Assembly (NCBI GenBank): GCA_965199765.1
Contig: CBDATC010000002.1
Coordinates: 1,364,001 to 1,428,000, forward strand
Length of the DNA stretch: 64,000 bases
Source: JAPOXR01 sp965199765
GTDB lineage: Bacteria > Pseudomonadota > Alphaproteobacteria > Rhodobacterales > Rhodobacteraceae
Direction of reading: 5' to 3'
The position numbers and the translations under genes were made by a program. The notes under the pieces were generated by a model. That model was not told the origin of the DNA. It saw only the letters and a list, made by a program, of their open reading frames with translations, and did no database searches. Below are positions 36,525-46,318 of this stretch, piece by piece. Each line of letters starts with the position of its first letter. Within the stretch, counting starts at the first letter, position 1.

Positions 36525-38750
36525 ATGGATGCGCAGCGCACACATTTTAATTCTGAAGCCAGTCGAAACCGCCTGCCCATGCATGACATAGCTCCAATTC
36601 TGCAGCCCTCGCCTCTTGAAATCCGAAAGAAACTCGAAGGCGGCAGACCTTTTGAACTGTTCACAGAGTTCTATCCGGCAGGAGATCAGCCGACGGCAAT
36701 CGCCGAATTGACTCAGGGTATCGCAGACGGCGAGCAGAGCCAAGTGCTGCTGGGAGCCACGGGCACCGGCAAGACCTTCACAATGGCAAAAATCATTGCG
36801 GAGACTCAGCGGCCCGCGATAATTCTCGCGCCGAACAAAACTTTGGCCGCGCAGCTCTATGGAGAATTCAAGACCTTCTTCCCACATAACGCCGTCGAGT
36901 ATTTTGTCAGCTACTATGACTACTATCAGCCTGAGGCCTACGTTCCCCGCTCCGACACCTACATCGAAAAAGAGGCTATGGTGAATGAGCAGATCGACCG
37001 AATGCGGCATGCAGCGACGCGTTCACTGCTCGAACGGGATGATGTCATCATCGTAGCGTCGGTTTCTTGCATCTATGGCATTGGTTCGGTCGAAACCTAC
37101 GGAGCCATGACGCAAGATATCGTGGCTGGAAAAACATACGAGCAAAGCGCGGTCCTAGGCGATCTGGTTACCCAGCAATATCGGCGCAATGATGATGCCT
37201 TTCAGCGCGGATGCTTCCGCGTGCGCGGCGATGTTCTGGAAATTTGGCCGGCTCACCTGGATGACCGCGCGTGGCGGCTTTCCTTCTTTGGAAACGAAGT
37301 CGAATCCATTCGGGAATTCGACCCGCTTACCGGACAGCGGACCGATGATCTGGAGATGATCAGGATCTATGCGAACTCGCACTACGTGACGCCACGCCCG
37401 ACTCTTCAACAAGCGGTCAAGAAAATTAAGGCCGAGCTGAAAACGCGCCTTACCCAGCTGGAACATGATGGCAAACTGCTGGAAGCGCAGCGACTTGAAC
37501 AGCGAACTCAATTCGATTTGGAAATGATCGAAGCAACCGGAAGCTGCAACGGAATTGAAAACTACTCGCGTTATCTGACAGGTCGGAAACCGGGCGAACC
37601 CCCACCAACGCTGTTCGAATACATTCCCGATCACGCGATAGTGTTCACTGACGAGTCGCACGTGACCGTTCCGCAGCTTGGAGCGATGTACCGCGGCGAC
37701 TTCCGCCGGAAATTCACCTTGGCCGAGCATGGATTCCGTCTGCCTTCCTGCACCGACAATCGACCGCTGAAGTTCGAAGAATGGAATCTAATGCGGCCGC
37801 AGTCGATTTTTTTGTCTGCAACTCCGGGTGATTGGGAACTAGACCAGACAAGCGGTGTATTTTCGGAGCAGGTTATTCGGCCAACCGGACTCGTTGATCC
37901 GGTCATCACAGTTCGTCCCGTCACCGATCAAGTGGATGAATTGCTGCACGAGGCCCGCGAATCCGCGAAATTAGGATACCGAACTCTTGTCACGACACTG
38001 ACCAAGCGGATGGCTGAAGATTTGACTGAATATCTGCACGAGCAGGGTCTTCGCGTTCGATATATGCATTCGGACATTGAAACTCTTGAGCGTATCGAGA
38101 TTCTGCGTGATTTACGGCTTGGCGCGTTCGATGTGCTGGTCGGCATCAACCTGCTTCGTGAAGGATTGGACATACCGGAGTGCGGATTGGTGGCCATTCT
38201 GGATGCCGACAAGGAAGGGTTTTTGCGCTCCGAGACATCGCTTGTGCAGACAGTCGGGAGAGCGGCGCGCAACGCGGATGGCCGCGTGATCATGTTTGCA
38301 GATCGTGTTACAGGATCAATGGAGCGGGCGATCGGTGAAACCAACCGGCGCCGGGAAAAACAGATTGCATACAACACCAAACATGGAATCACACCCGAGA
38401 CGGTGCGCAAAAATGTCGCGGATGTAATGGCAGGTCTCTATGCGGGAGACACCGATCAGGCCCGCATAACCACCAAAGTCGAAAAGCCGATGGTCGGCGA
38501 AAATCTCGAAACGCATCTGAAAGCCTTGCGAAAGCAAATGTTCGAGGCTGCGGAAAACCTCGAATTCGAAGAAGCCGCGCGGATCCGGGATGAAGTCAAG
38601 CGACTTGAAACCGTGGAATTGGTTGTGGCTGACGACCCGCTGGCAAGACAATCCAAAGTGGAAGAGGCGGTGGAGGCGGAGGTCAAGCCAAAGGGTCGAT
38701 CATTTAAATCCGGCGGCCATGGCACTCGACGCAAACGCAGACGAAGGTAA
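36525..38750 (+). CDS. uvrB: Excinuclease ABC subunit B
   Basis: A 741-residue DNA-damage recognition helicase of nucleotide excision repair. Walker A is 'GATGTGKTFTMA' (about residue 77) and the beta-hairpin region 'YFVSYYDYYQPEAYVPR' follows. The helicase C-domain has 'VGINLLREGLDIPE', and a C-terminal UVR motif ('MFEAAENLEFEEAARIRDE') binds UvrC. An N-terminal extension of about 40 residues and a basic tail ('GTRRKRRRR') make it longer than the E. coli protein, as in other alphaproteobacteria. GTG at 36522 immediately precedes the ATG. Confidence 0.97.
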   Translation: MDAQRTHFNSEASRNRLPMHDIAPILQPSPLEIRKKLEGGRPFELFTEFYPAGDQPTAIAELTQGIADGEQSQVLLGATGTGKTFTMAKIIAETQRPAIILAPNKTLAAQLYGEFKTFFPHNAVEYFVSYYDYYQPEAYVPRSDTYIEKEAMVNEQIDRMRHAATRSLLERDDVIIVASVSCIYGIGSVETYGAMTQDIVAGKTYEQSAVLGDLVTQQYRRNDDAFQRGCFRVRGDVLEIWPAHLDDRAWRLSFFGNEVESIREFDPLTGQRTDDLEMIRIYANSHYVTPRPTLQQAVKKIKAELKTRLTQLEHDGKLLEAQRLEQRTQFDLEMIEATGSCNGIENYSRYLTGRKPGEPPPTLFEYIPDHAIVFTDESHVTVPQLGAMYRGDFRRKFTLAEHGFRLPSCTDNRPLKFEEWNLMRPQSIFLSATPGDWELDQTSGVFSEQVIRPTGLVDPVITVRPVTDQVDELLHEARESAKLGYRTLVTTLTKRMAEDLTEYLHEQGLRVRYMHSDIETLERIEILRDLRLGAFDVLVGINLLREGLDIPECGLVAILDADKEGFLRSETSLVQTVGRAARNADGRVIMFADRVTGSMERAIGETNRRREKQIAYNTKHGITPETVRKNVADVMAGLYAGDTDQARITTKVEKPMVGENLETHLKALRKQMFEAAENLEFEEAARIRDEVKRLETVELVVADDPLARQSKVEEAVEAEVKPKGRSFKSGGHGTRRKRRRR

Positions 38751-38934
38751 CAGCTGGCAAAGACAAAACAGAAACCAGCCGAATATCGCGGCATGAAATG
38801 CACGGCTTGCGAAAATTGACTTCATTCGGCAAACTCGAAATAATCTTGGTGCAAATTGATCCAGCTGGATGTAGAAGCTGTGCGTCTGGGAAGTATAGAG
38901 TGGCAAAGAATGTTCGGGGTGTCTTTAGTCAAAA

Positions 38935-40155
38935 ATGACTGATCGATTTGAGCAAGAATTTTGTCGGCAGCTGGAACAGCTCAAAGCCGAAGGGAACTAT
39001 CGGTACTTCACTGACCTGAAACGCCAAAGAGGCGCGTTCCCCCGTGCGACCAATTTCTTCACCGGCGGTGAGCGCGAAGTCACTGTTTGGTGTTCAAACG
39101 ACTATCTCGGCATGGGTCAGAGTCCCATTGTGCTCGATGCTATGAAAGAAGCGATCGACGATAGCGGGTCAGGCGCGGGCGGCACGCGCAATATCTCCGG
39201 CACGTCGCATTTCCATGTTTTGTTGGAACGAGAACTTGCCGATCTGCACAACAAGCCATCGGCGCTGTTGTTCTCGTCCGGCTATGTGTCGAATTGGGCT
39301 ACCCTTTCGACCTTGGGCGCGCGCTTGCCTAATGCGGTGATTTTTTCTGATGCCATGAATCATGCTTCCATGATTGAAGGCATCCGCCATTCCCGCGCAG
39401 AGAAGCGGATCTGGCGGCACAACGATCCGCATGATTTGGAAGCGAAGCTTGCGGAAACTCCGCCTGATGCCACCAAAATCGTCGCGTTTGAATCCATTTA
39501 TTCGATGGATGGTGATATCGCTCCGATCGCTGAAATCTGTGATGTTGCCGAAGAGCACGGCGCCATGACCTATCTTGATGAAGTTCATGCCGTTGGCATG
39601 TACGGAGATCGCGGGGAAGGCATCGCGGGACGGGATAATGCGCTCGAACGAATTACCTTGATTCAGGGGACGCTGGGTAAGGCTTATGGTGTAATTGGAG
39701 GATACATTGCTGGTTCGGAATTGCTCTGCGATTTCATTCGCTCATTCGCCAGCGGTTTCATATTCACCACGGCTCTGCCGCCCGCCGTTAGCGCCGGGGC
39801 TTTGGCTTCGGTGCAGCATCTCAAATTATCTCAGCTTGAACGCAGACGGCACAGACGCCAAGTGACATTGCTCAGGGACAGGCTGGACGCTTTGGGTATT
39901 CCACACAATGCCAATCCGGGACATATCGTCCCCGTGATTGTCAAAGATCCCAACAAATGCCGGCGCATCAGCGATATGCTGCTGCATGAGTACGGAATCT
40001 ACGTGCAGCCGATCAATTATCCAACGGTGCCGAAGGGCACAGAACGGTTGCGCATTACGCCGACCCCCTTGCATTCCGACGCTGATATTGATCACATGGC
40101 GAACGCGCTCTCCGATCTTTGGTCCCAATGCGCTCTTGCTCGGAAAGTTGCCTGA
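38935..40155 (+). CDS. hemA: 5-aminolevulinate synthase
   Basis: A 406-residue PLP enzyme condensing glycine and succinyl-CoA to 5-aminolevulinate, the first step of the C4 tetrapyrrole route found in alphaproteobacteria. Motifs: 'VWCSNDYLGMG', 'AGGTRNISGTSHFH', 'DEVHAVGMYG', and the PLP lysine Lys249 in 'GTLGKAYGVIGGYI'. The length is typical. It precedes and converges on the cobalamin locus (15 bp from the cobQ stop), which draws on the same precursor pool. Confidence 0.97.
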   Translation: MTDRFEQEFCRQLEQLKAEGNYRYFTDLKRQRGAFPRATNFFTGGEREVTVWCSNDYLGMGQSPIVLDAMKEAIDDSGSGAGGTRNISGTSHFHVLLERELADLHNKPSALLFSSGYVSNWATLSTLGARLPNAVIFSDAMNHASMIEGIRHSRAEKRIWRHNDPHDLEAKLAETPPDATKIVAFESIYSMDGDIAPIAEICDVAEEHGAMTYLDEVHAVGMYGDRGEGIAGRDNALERITLIQGTLGKAYGVIGGYIAGSELLCDFIRSFASGFIFTTALPPAVSAGALASVQHLKLSQLERRRHRRQVTLLRDRLDALGIPHNANPGHIVPVIVKDPNKCRRISDMLLHEYGIYVQPINYPTVPKGTERLRITPTPLHSDADIDHMANALSDLWSQCALARKVA

Positions 40156-40169
40156 AACCCAAAGTCAAC

Positions 40170-41648
40170 TTAAATGAAAGACGGCTCGGACATCGTATCA
40201 ATCAGCCGTTCGATATCAAGATGACCTTCCAAGTGGTCAGCTAGTGCATTAAGTGTCTCATCCACCGCTTCAGGATAGCTGATTCCACTGGAGCGGGCTC
40301 CGAGCTGACGCAGCCAATCTCTGCGAAAAGCGTCGTTCGTGAAGAGACCATGCAGGTAAGTTCCTGTGACACGGCCACTGCTTGAAACCGCTCCTTCCGG
40401 ACGCAAACCCCCGTTGCTGTGAACAAAGGCAAATGGCCTATCGGTGTCCTTTCCAGCCGTTCGACCCATATGAATCTCATATGCAGAGAACACCGGCGAT
40501 TGCCCGCTCACCGCTACCGACACTTCGCGAACCCTCTTTCGCGGTTCCATAATAGTCGTTGCGTCCAACAGTCCCAGACCTTCCGAGATTCCTGAAGGAC
40601 CTTCGATTCCTTTGCTGTCATCCACCATCTTGCCGAGAATCTGGTAGCCGCCGCAAATTCCGAGCACTCTTCCGCCGCGCCGCACATGGGCCATGACATC
40701 CACATCCCATCCTTGCTTTCTAAGAAATGCCAGATCACCACGCGTGGACTTCGTGCCGGGGATAATCACCAGATCAGAGTCCGCCGGAACCACTTGGCCA
40801 GCATGCACGATTTCGACTGCAACATCGGTCTCAAGCCGCAAAGGATCCAAATCATCGAAATTGGCGATGCGCGACAATGCTAAGCACGCGATCTTGAATT
40901 CACCGCTGCTTTTTGTGGTCCGTTCAAGGTCCTGAGCGTCTTCTGCAGGAAGATGTCCAGCCCTTTCGAACCAGGGAATCGTACCGAAGCACGGCCACCC
41001 AGTCATTTTGGAGATCCTGCGCGCGCCATCTGTGAACAGGCTGATATCTCCGCGAAATTTGTTAATGGCAAAGCCGCGGATAAGTTCGGAATCACCCTGC
41101 TCCAAAACAGCGTGGGTTCCTACCAACTGCGCTATCACTCCACCTCGTTCTATGTCTCCCAGCAGAATAACGGGAATTCGGACTTCACTCGCAAATCCCA
41201 TATTAGCGATGTCGCTTTTGCGCAGATTAATCTCGGCGGGACTGCCCGCCCCTTCGACGAGCACAAAGTCATTAGCCCTGCAAAGCCGGGCAAAGCTCTG
41301 AATTACCTTCGGCAACAGAGTTGGTCTGAGCGCAGCATAATCCTTTGCCCTGACTGTGGTCAGTCGTTTGCCCAGCACGACGACTTGCGCACCAATTTCT
41401 GTTTCGGGTTTTAGCAACACCGGGTTCATATCGACACTGGGCGCTACCCTGCATGCTTTAGCCTGCAGATGCTGGGCCCGACCAATCTCTGCTCCGTCAG
41501 CAACCGCGGCGGCATTGTTGGACATGTTCTGCGGCTTAAACGGGCTAACCCGAAACCCCCGATTGCTCAAAACCCGGCACAGTCCGGCAACGGCGAGGGA
41601 TTTGCCGACATTGGAACCGGCGCCTTGAATCATCAGCACCTTTGCCAT
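40170..41648 (-). CDS. cobQ: Cobyric acid synthase
   Basis: A 492-residue glutamine-dependent amidotransferase that amidates four carboxyls of adenosylcobyrinic acid a,c-diamide. The N-terminal P-loop is 'GAGSNVGKS' (to residue 17). The C-terminal triad-type glutaminase domain has Cys332 in 'LGICGGYQILG' and a late His in 'GTYLHGLF'. The ATG is at 41648. It lies 29 bp downstream of cobO on the same strand. Confidence 0.96.
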   Translation of the reverse strand: MAKVLMIQGAGSNVGKSLAVAGLCRVLSNRGFRVSPFKPQNMSNNAAAVADGAEIGRAQHLQAKACRVAPSVDMNPVLLKPETEIGAQVVVLGKRLTTVRAKDYAALRPTLLPKVIQSFARLCRANDFVLVEGAGSPAEINLRKSDIANMGFASEVRIPVILLGDIERGGVIAQLVGTHAVLEQGDSELIRGFAINKFRGDISLFTDGARRISKMTGWPCFGTIPWFERAGHLPAEDAQDLERTTKSSGEFKIACLALSRIANFDDLDPLRLETDVAVEIVHAGQVVPADSDLVIIPGTKSTRGDLAFLRKQGWDVDVMAHVRRGGRVLGICGGYQILGKMVDDSKGIEGPSGISEGLGLLDATTIMEPRKRVREVSVAVSGQSPVFSAYEIHMGRTAGKDTDRPFAFVHSNGGLRPEGAVSSSGRVTGTYLHGLFTNDAFRRDWLRQLGARSSGISYPEAVDETLNALADHLEGHLDIERLIDTMSEPSFI

Positions 41649-41677
41649 GTCGTCAATTCGAACTGCGCAGGAAAGAC

Positions 41678-42286
41678 CTAAAACTCTACCCCTGGCTGCG
41701 CTTTGATTCCCGATCGGAACGGATGTTTCAAAAGTGTCATTTCCGTCGCCAGATCGGCGATATCAAGCAGCTTCTGATTGGCGTTGCGGCCTGTGAGAAC
41801 AACATGGGTGTCATTTGGCTTTTGCGTCTGAAGAAATTCGCAGACTGCGTCTATGTCCAAATAGGCATATCGAATGGCGATATTGATCTCATCCAGCAAG
41901 ACCATTTTGATGTCCGGGTCAGCAATCAGACTCTGCGATTTTGTCCACGCCGCCCTGGCCATTTCTATATCGCGGCTTTTATCTTGAGTTTCCCATGTGA
42001 AGCCCTCGCCCATGGTGAAGAACCGGCATCTGTCCGGGAAACGGGTTGTGATTAAGTCCCGCTCACCGGTCGACAGACCGCCCTTTATGAATTGAACGAC
42101 CGCGCAGGGTATATCGTGGGCAATGCATCGGAATATCATGCCGAAACCAGCAGACGATTTGCCCTTTCCTTTGCCGGTATGAACAATGATCAGTCCTTTG
42201 GTTTCTGTCTTTGTCGCCATGATTTTGTCGCGAGCGGCTTTTTTCTTTTCCATTTTGCGTTTGTGGCGCTCGATATCATCGGTCAT
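41678..42286 (-). CDS. cobO: Cob(I)yrinic acid a,c-diamide adenosyltransferase
   Basis: A 202-residue CobA/CobO/BtuR-type corrinoid adenosyltransferase. The P-loop is 'HTGKGKGKSSAGFG' (about residues 36-49), then 'DEINIAIRY' and 'HVVLTGRNA'. A basic N-terminal stretch ('RHKRKMEKKKAARDK') is usual in CobO. It installs the upper 5'-deoxyadenosyl ligand. It is the first gene of the cobO-cobQ unit; the accessory block begins just upstream. Confidence 0.95.
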   Translation of the reverse strand: MTDDIERHKRKMEKKKAARDKIMATKTETKGLIIVHTGKGKGKSSAGFGMIFRCIAHDIPCAVVQFIKGGLSTGERDLITTRFPDRCRFFTMGEGFTWETQDKSRDIEMARAAWTKSQSLIADPDIKMVLLDEINIAIRYAYLDIDAVCEFLQTQKPNDTHVVLTGRNANQKLLDIADLATEMTLLKHPFRSGIKAQPGVEF

Positions 42287-42742
42287 AGGGTTTGCTCCCA
42301 GTGTTCGCTCAAGACTCTACTCGTTCCCCAATAGTCAGAAATACCGAATTTAGAAACCAGGAAACCTGTGAACCGGAATCCATTCTTGGACCTCCAACGC
42401 TCTGAAATCATAATCTGCAGATCGCAGATCGCCTCAAAGATGTGCCGACACTTCCTGCTGCGGTTACACGCTAACCGCTCATTTCAGTTGTCGGAAAACT
42501 GTCAACTCCTTTAGGGTTTGACCAACAACTGAAAGCCGCCATCCTCTTTCATGAAAGCAGGAAATTTGTGAACCACATTCTTTTCCAACCGATAGGTGCA
42601 TCCCGCTTCTGGCATGGAACTGTATGAACAATTCCAAATCTTGCACAAGAATCCGAGCGGAAGGTTAAATGTCAGCAGTGGAAATCGAAGGGCGGAAAGA
42701 GTTGGAATCGAATTTCGACATACTCGTACAGTGCGGTATTGC
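42287..42742. other. Intergenic region at the edge of the accessory block
   Basis: About 455 bp between cobO and the nucleotidyltransferase gene. No recognised gene is seen and no cobalamin riboswitch box could be found. It should contain the cobO promoter and the left junction of the accessory block. Confidence 0.45.
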
Positions 42743-43078
42743 CTAAACTTCGCCGTGCTGTCGAAAGCATTTGACCAAAACCACGTGCTCCCGCTCAATT
42801 TTTTGGTGGAAACTCTCCGGTAAGCGCGCCCAGTCGCGTGCTTCAATCAAGAAGGGCAGGGTTGATTCCCGCACTGCGTCTTCGAAGTCGGCCAATTGTC
42901 CGGCTGGAAGTTTCTTCAAGTTCGGGCCGCGCAGCACGAGATCAAGATCGCTGCCTTCATGGCTACGCCCATTCACGCGGCTTCCGTAGGCCCACACTTC
43001 GACATTGGGCAAATGCTTTCGCAGCAAGTCCTCAAGCGTAATCCAATGTCGCGATTTCAGATGTAACTTGCCCATCAT
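42743..43078 (-). CDS. mntA: MntA-like minimal nucleotidyltransferase (antitoxin)
   Basis: A 111-residue protein with the nucleotidyltransferase signature 'YGSRVNGRSHEGSDLDL' (Gly32-Ser33 and Asp44/Asp46). The family antitoxin modifies the Tyr of the partner HEPN toxin with AMP. Two ATGs (43078, 43073-43075) are adjacent; the first overlaps the stop of the HEPN gene, so the pair is translationally coupled. The combination and order fit a HepT-MntA type VII toxin-antitoxin module. Confidence 0.85.
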   Translation of the reverse strand: MMGKLHLKSRHWITLEDLLRKHLPNVEVWAYGSRVNGRSHEGSDLDLVLRGPNLKKLPAGQLADFEDAVRESTLPFLIEARDWARLPESFHQKIEREHVVLVKCFRQHGEV

Positions 43079-43497
43079 TCGGCACCAGCGTCGATCATGT
43101 CGGCCAAAGCTTTGGCGTCGGCAATGAAGGCCGGAAGCAGATTCAGTGTCGCCTCGGCGAAGCCTTCACCATAATCGTGCGCCGTATTGTTGCGATTGTC
43201 ACGATATGCAATCCAGCGTTCGGCTGTATCAGCGTCGATCAATTGATGCCGAACAGCGTGGCGAAAGACGTCTTTGAATGTAAGGCGGTCTACCTGTCGG
43301 TTGCTGGAAAAGAAATCAGCGAGACGCTTGCGCAGCAGTTTTCCGCTCTGCTCCAAACCCAATTCGAACTCCTTGACACAAGCCGAGCGGAACACTTCGT
43401 TGTGAAATTCATCGGTCGTAGGATGGGCAAAGACTCCCTCACTGGCCCTCTCCAGCGTACCGATACAGCAGCGCAGAAAAGTGGTATCGATGCTCAC
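43075..43497 (-). CDS. hepT: HepT-like HEPN-domain toxin
   Basis: A 140-residue all-helical HEPN protein (also called HI0074-type nucleotidyltransferase substrate-binding protein). It carries Arg102-x4-His107-x-Tyr109 in 'RDNRNNTAHDYG', the RX4HXY motif of HepT RNases, with Tyr the residue modified by MntA. The start is a GTG at 43497. It is the upstream gene of the pair. Its mobile neighbourhood is consistent with a stabilising or defence role. Confidence 0.85.
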   Translation of the reverse strand: MSIDTTFLRCCIGTLERASEGVFAHPTTDEFHNEVFRSACVKEFELGLEQSGKLLRKRLADFFSSNRQVDRLTFKDVFRHAVRHQLIDADTAERWIAYRDNRNNTAHDYGEGFAEATLNLLPAFIADAKALADMIDAGAE

Positions 43498-43612
43498 GGT
43501 CCGTCCCGATTAAACATTGGATCAGTTTTATGCTCAATCAAAGCCGACTTACCTGTGATGTCAACTATGCGGATTCAAGTCTGATAGCCGATGGTTTCGG
43601 TACGGCGCAACC

Positions 43613-44278
43613 TTGTATTTGATGAGTTTGAGCCGTAAAGGTGTTCCAAGCCTGCAACTCGCCCGAGAGCTGGGTATTTTACAAGAAGCTGCGTGGCGCC
43701 TTAGTCACAAGATACGGTCAGCGTGGAATCAAGGTGGGCTCTTTGCCATAACTGACCCGGTTGAGGCCGATGAGACCTACATTGGCAGCAAGGAAAAGAA
43801 CAAGCACGCGAAAAGGGATCTCAGGGCTGGACGCGGTCCGTTCGGCAAAAGGCCAGTTATTGAAATGGGCGACCGAGCTGCCGGGCAGGTTTCAGCAGAG
43901 GTTAAAGACAAAGCGGATGCTCAGACACTTCAGGGCTTCGTTGAGGATAGAACAGCTGATAGCGCGATTGACCACACGGGCGAATCATCGTCTTGCAAAG
44001 GTATTAAGCGAACGCATGAAGCCGTGAACCGCAGTTCCGGTGAGTATGTGCGTGATGATGTAAGCACCGATGGCATGGAAGCTCTCTGGGCGGAATTTAA
44101 TCGGGGATACACGGGAACATTCCACCACATGAGCGAGAAGCATTTGCAACGTTACGTGGATGAGTTTCAGGTTCGCAACAACCTTCCTTGCAACGCCGTT
44201 GATTTCATGGTTCATACCGCAGGGAAAATTGATGGACGCCAGTTGACCCACAAGCAACTGGTGGAGGGCGTGAGATGA
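43613..44278 (+). pseudogene. IS1595-family (ISXO2-like) transposase, 5'-truncated
   Basis: A 221-residue frame resembling the catalytic part of IS1595 transposases: 'YLMSLSRKGVPSLQLAREL', 'VEADETYIG', 'NRSSGEYVR', and the C-terminal 'GTFHHMSEKHLQRYVDEF'. The N-terminal zinc-ribbon domain (about 90 residues) is absent upstream. The usual 'HTNGIE' catalytic segment reads 'STDGME', changing the conserved Asn to Asp. It is therefore probably inactive. Start at TTG 43613 or ATG 43622. Its TGA overlaps the ATG of the methyltransferase, an unusual link. Confidence 0.75.
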
Positions 44279-45252
44279 CGATTTGCGCACCAGCGATTCC
44301 AGCCAGCTTTGACCAACTCGTTTCCGGCGTGGCTGGAGCTCAGATCCCAGACGAAAAAACTATTGTAAGCCTTTTCTCCGGTTGCGGTGGAATGGATCTT
44401 GGTTTTCTTGGCGGTTTTGAGTTTATGGGAAAAACATTTGATCGATTGCCCTACTCGATCAAGTTTGCCAACGATATATCCGCTTCGGCTTGCAGGACTT
44501 ACCGTGATAACATCGGTGATCACATCCAACAAGGTGATGTTGGGATGATGATTGATGCTATTCCCGCCTCATGTGACATTCTGACTGGCGGCTTCCCTTG
44601 CCAGGATGTGTCCGTCAATGGCAAGAGGTCAGCAGGCGCAGGAAGTAGAACGATACTCTACAAGCGAATGATCGAAGCGATCCAAAAAACAAAACCAGCG
44701 GTTTTCGTGGCAGAGAACGTAAAGGGGTTGCTGGCCTGCGACTTCGGGCAAAGAGTTCTGAATGACTTTGATCTGCCCGGATACACCGTCACTTCTCAGG
44801 TTTGCCTAATGTCTGAATGGGGTGTACCGCAAAATCGAGAACGGCTTCTGATTGTTGGCATTCGCGGCAAGAAAGAATTTCATTTCCCCAACACCGTGGT
44901 TAACGCACCGACGGCGGCAGATGCAATCGGTGATCTGGAAACCATGAATGAAGACTCGGATATTAAACACATCTGGAGCAAAGCCAAAGCATCACCAGAC
45001 CAAGGATCAAGAAAACTGAAAGCAGATGTTCCGGCAACAACAATGCGCGCAGAACATCACGGCAATGTTCAGTGGCATTACAGCTTACCTAGGCGCATCT
45101 CCTTACGTGAGCAAGCGCGCTTCCAGTCATTCCCGGATGATTTCGTGTTTCCTTGCGGTATGCGGGAGACAGAACGTCAGATCGGTAACGCGGTTCCACC
45201 TGTCATGGCTTGGCATATTGCCAAGGCAATACGCGAACAGGTATTTACATGA
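44275..45252 (+). CDS. DNA (cytosine-5-)-methyltransferase of a type II RM system
   Basis: A 325-residue C5 methyltransferase. Motif I is 'LFSGCGGMDLGFL' (about residue 33), motif IV 'GGFPCQDVS' with catalytic Cys109, motif VI 'AENVKGL', motif VIII 'PQNRERLLIV' and motif X 'RQIGNAVPP'. A target-recognition region lies between VIII and X. The ATG overlaps the transposase stop (ATGA), and its own stop overlaps the endonuclease start in the same way. The recognition sequence cannot be read from the protein. Confidence 0.94.
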   Translation: MTICAPAIPASFDQLVSGVAGAQIPDEKTIVSLFSGCGGMDLGFLGGFEFMGKTFDRLPYSIKFANDISASACRTYRDNIGDHIQQGDVGMMIDAIPASCDILTGGFPCQDVSVNGKRSAGAGSRTILYKRMIEAIQKTKPAVFVAENVKGLLACDFGQRVLNDFDLPGYTVTSQVCLMSEWGVPQNRERLLIVGIRGKKEFHFPNTVVNAPTAADAIGDLETMNEDSDIKHIWSKAKASPDQGSRKLKADVPATTMRAEHHGNVQWHYSLPRRISLREQARFQSFPDDFVFPCGMRETERQIGNAVPPVMAWHIAKAIREQVFT

Positions 45253-46121
45253 ATCGCGATGAGTTCACCGACGTGATGAACCGCGCAACAGCACTGATGA
45301 ACGAACAAGCCAAGGCAGAAATGCCGGGCTACTCGAACGATAAGGAGTTCGAGAAAACGGTATTGGACCAGCTTCGGGTTTGTTGTGACGGTTCCTCAAT
45401 TGCCGCCCCCTCCTTTCACGATAGTTCCTTTCCCGATATTGTTGTGAACGGCTTCGGTTTAGAGGTTAAGTTCACAACCAAATCGACATGGCACGGAACC
45501 GGAAACAGCATCTTTGAAGGCAGGAGGGATGAAAGCGCAAGAGAGATCGCACTTGTCTATTGCAGATCTGACATTCCTGAAATTCGGTGGCGCTGGTATA
45601 GCAACTGCATCAAGGGAATCAGGATATCGCACTCACCCAGATACATGATCGATATGGCCAGCACGCACTCCTTCTTCGATGAGATCGGCATGGATATTGA
45701 AAATTTCCGGCAAGCCGACCTGCGATCAAAAATGGAGATCGTCAAAGATCATGTTAAGGAGCGCGTCGGCGATGGTGAACGCTTGTGGTGGTTTGATGAA
45801 AACAGGGAACACACGGTCCCTGTAAACGTTCGGCTTTATCGTCTGTTGGACCAAGAAACGAAAGACAAAATGCGGGCTGAAGCTGCACTTATGTGTCCGC
45901 AGATTTTCAAAGGATCGCGACATAGAGGCAAATACGACGATGCGGCTCTATACTTACTGACGCAACACGGTGTATTTGCGCCCCAGACCCGAGACCTGTT
46001 TACGTCCGGAAGTGTGGCAGGAAAAGATCGTGGCGGTGATTACCTCGTCCGATCCATCCAGAACAACACTCGACAAATATCCCAAGCGGCATCGACATTA
46101 AGTGATGAATTGTTCGTTTAA
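45249..46121 (+). CDS. Type II restriction endonuclease (PD-(D/E)XK)
   Basis: A 290-residue protein with the nuclease motif Pro62-Asp63 ('FPDIVV') and Glu72-x-Lys74 ('LEVKFTTKSTW'). Its position directly after a cytosine methyltransferase with an ATGA overlap makes it the cognate restriction enzyme. The ATG at 45249 is supported by that overlap; a longer frame from 45210 overlaps the methyltransferase. The frame is intact, so the pair could be active. Confidence 0.87.
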   Translation: MNRDEFTDVMNRATALMNEQAKAEMPGYSNDKEFEKTVLDQLRVCCDGSSIAAPSFHDSSFPDIVVNGFGLEVKFTTKSTWHGTGNSIFEGRRDESAREIALVYCRSDIPEIRWRWYSNCIKGIRISHSPRYMIDMASTHSFFDEIGMDIENFRQADLRSKMEIVKDHVKERVGDGERLWWFDENREHTVPVNVRLYRLLDQETKDKMRAEAALMCPQIFKGSRHRGKYDDAALYLLTQHGVFAPQTRDLFTSGSVAGKDRGGDYLVRSIQNNTRQISQAASTLSDELFV

Positions 46122-46318
46122 TATTGGGGGGAATCTTGTTCTGTAGACCGCAGACTTGTGCGCTGGCTGGAACTCGCAGACAGCTACAGAACAAACGATC
46201 CGCCTTCTCAATACATCAACTTTGACTAATTTGTGTCAGTAAACCCCCCTTGATTCTGCATTTTGGAACAGTTCGGCGGCGATTGACAGAGACCGGGAGC
46301 GGCGGTTTTCGGGTCTCT

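Noticed and set aside
42511..42846. 111-codon minus-strand frame overlapping the MntA gene
   Set aside because: It lies in another frame of the same strand as the clear nucleotidyltransferase gene and has no family features.
46120..46255. GGGGGG/CCCCCC runs as inverted repeats of the IS1595-type element
   Set aside because: The complementarity does not extend beyond the homopolymer runs, and no matching end was found left of the transposase.
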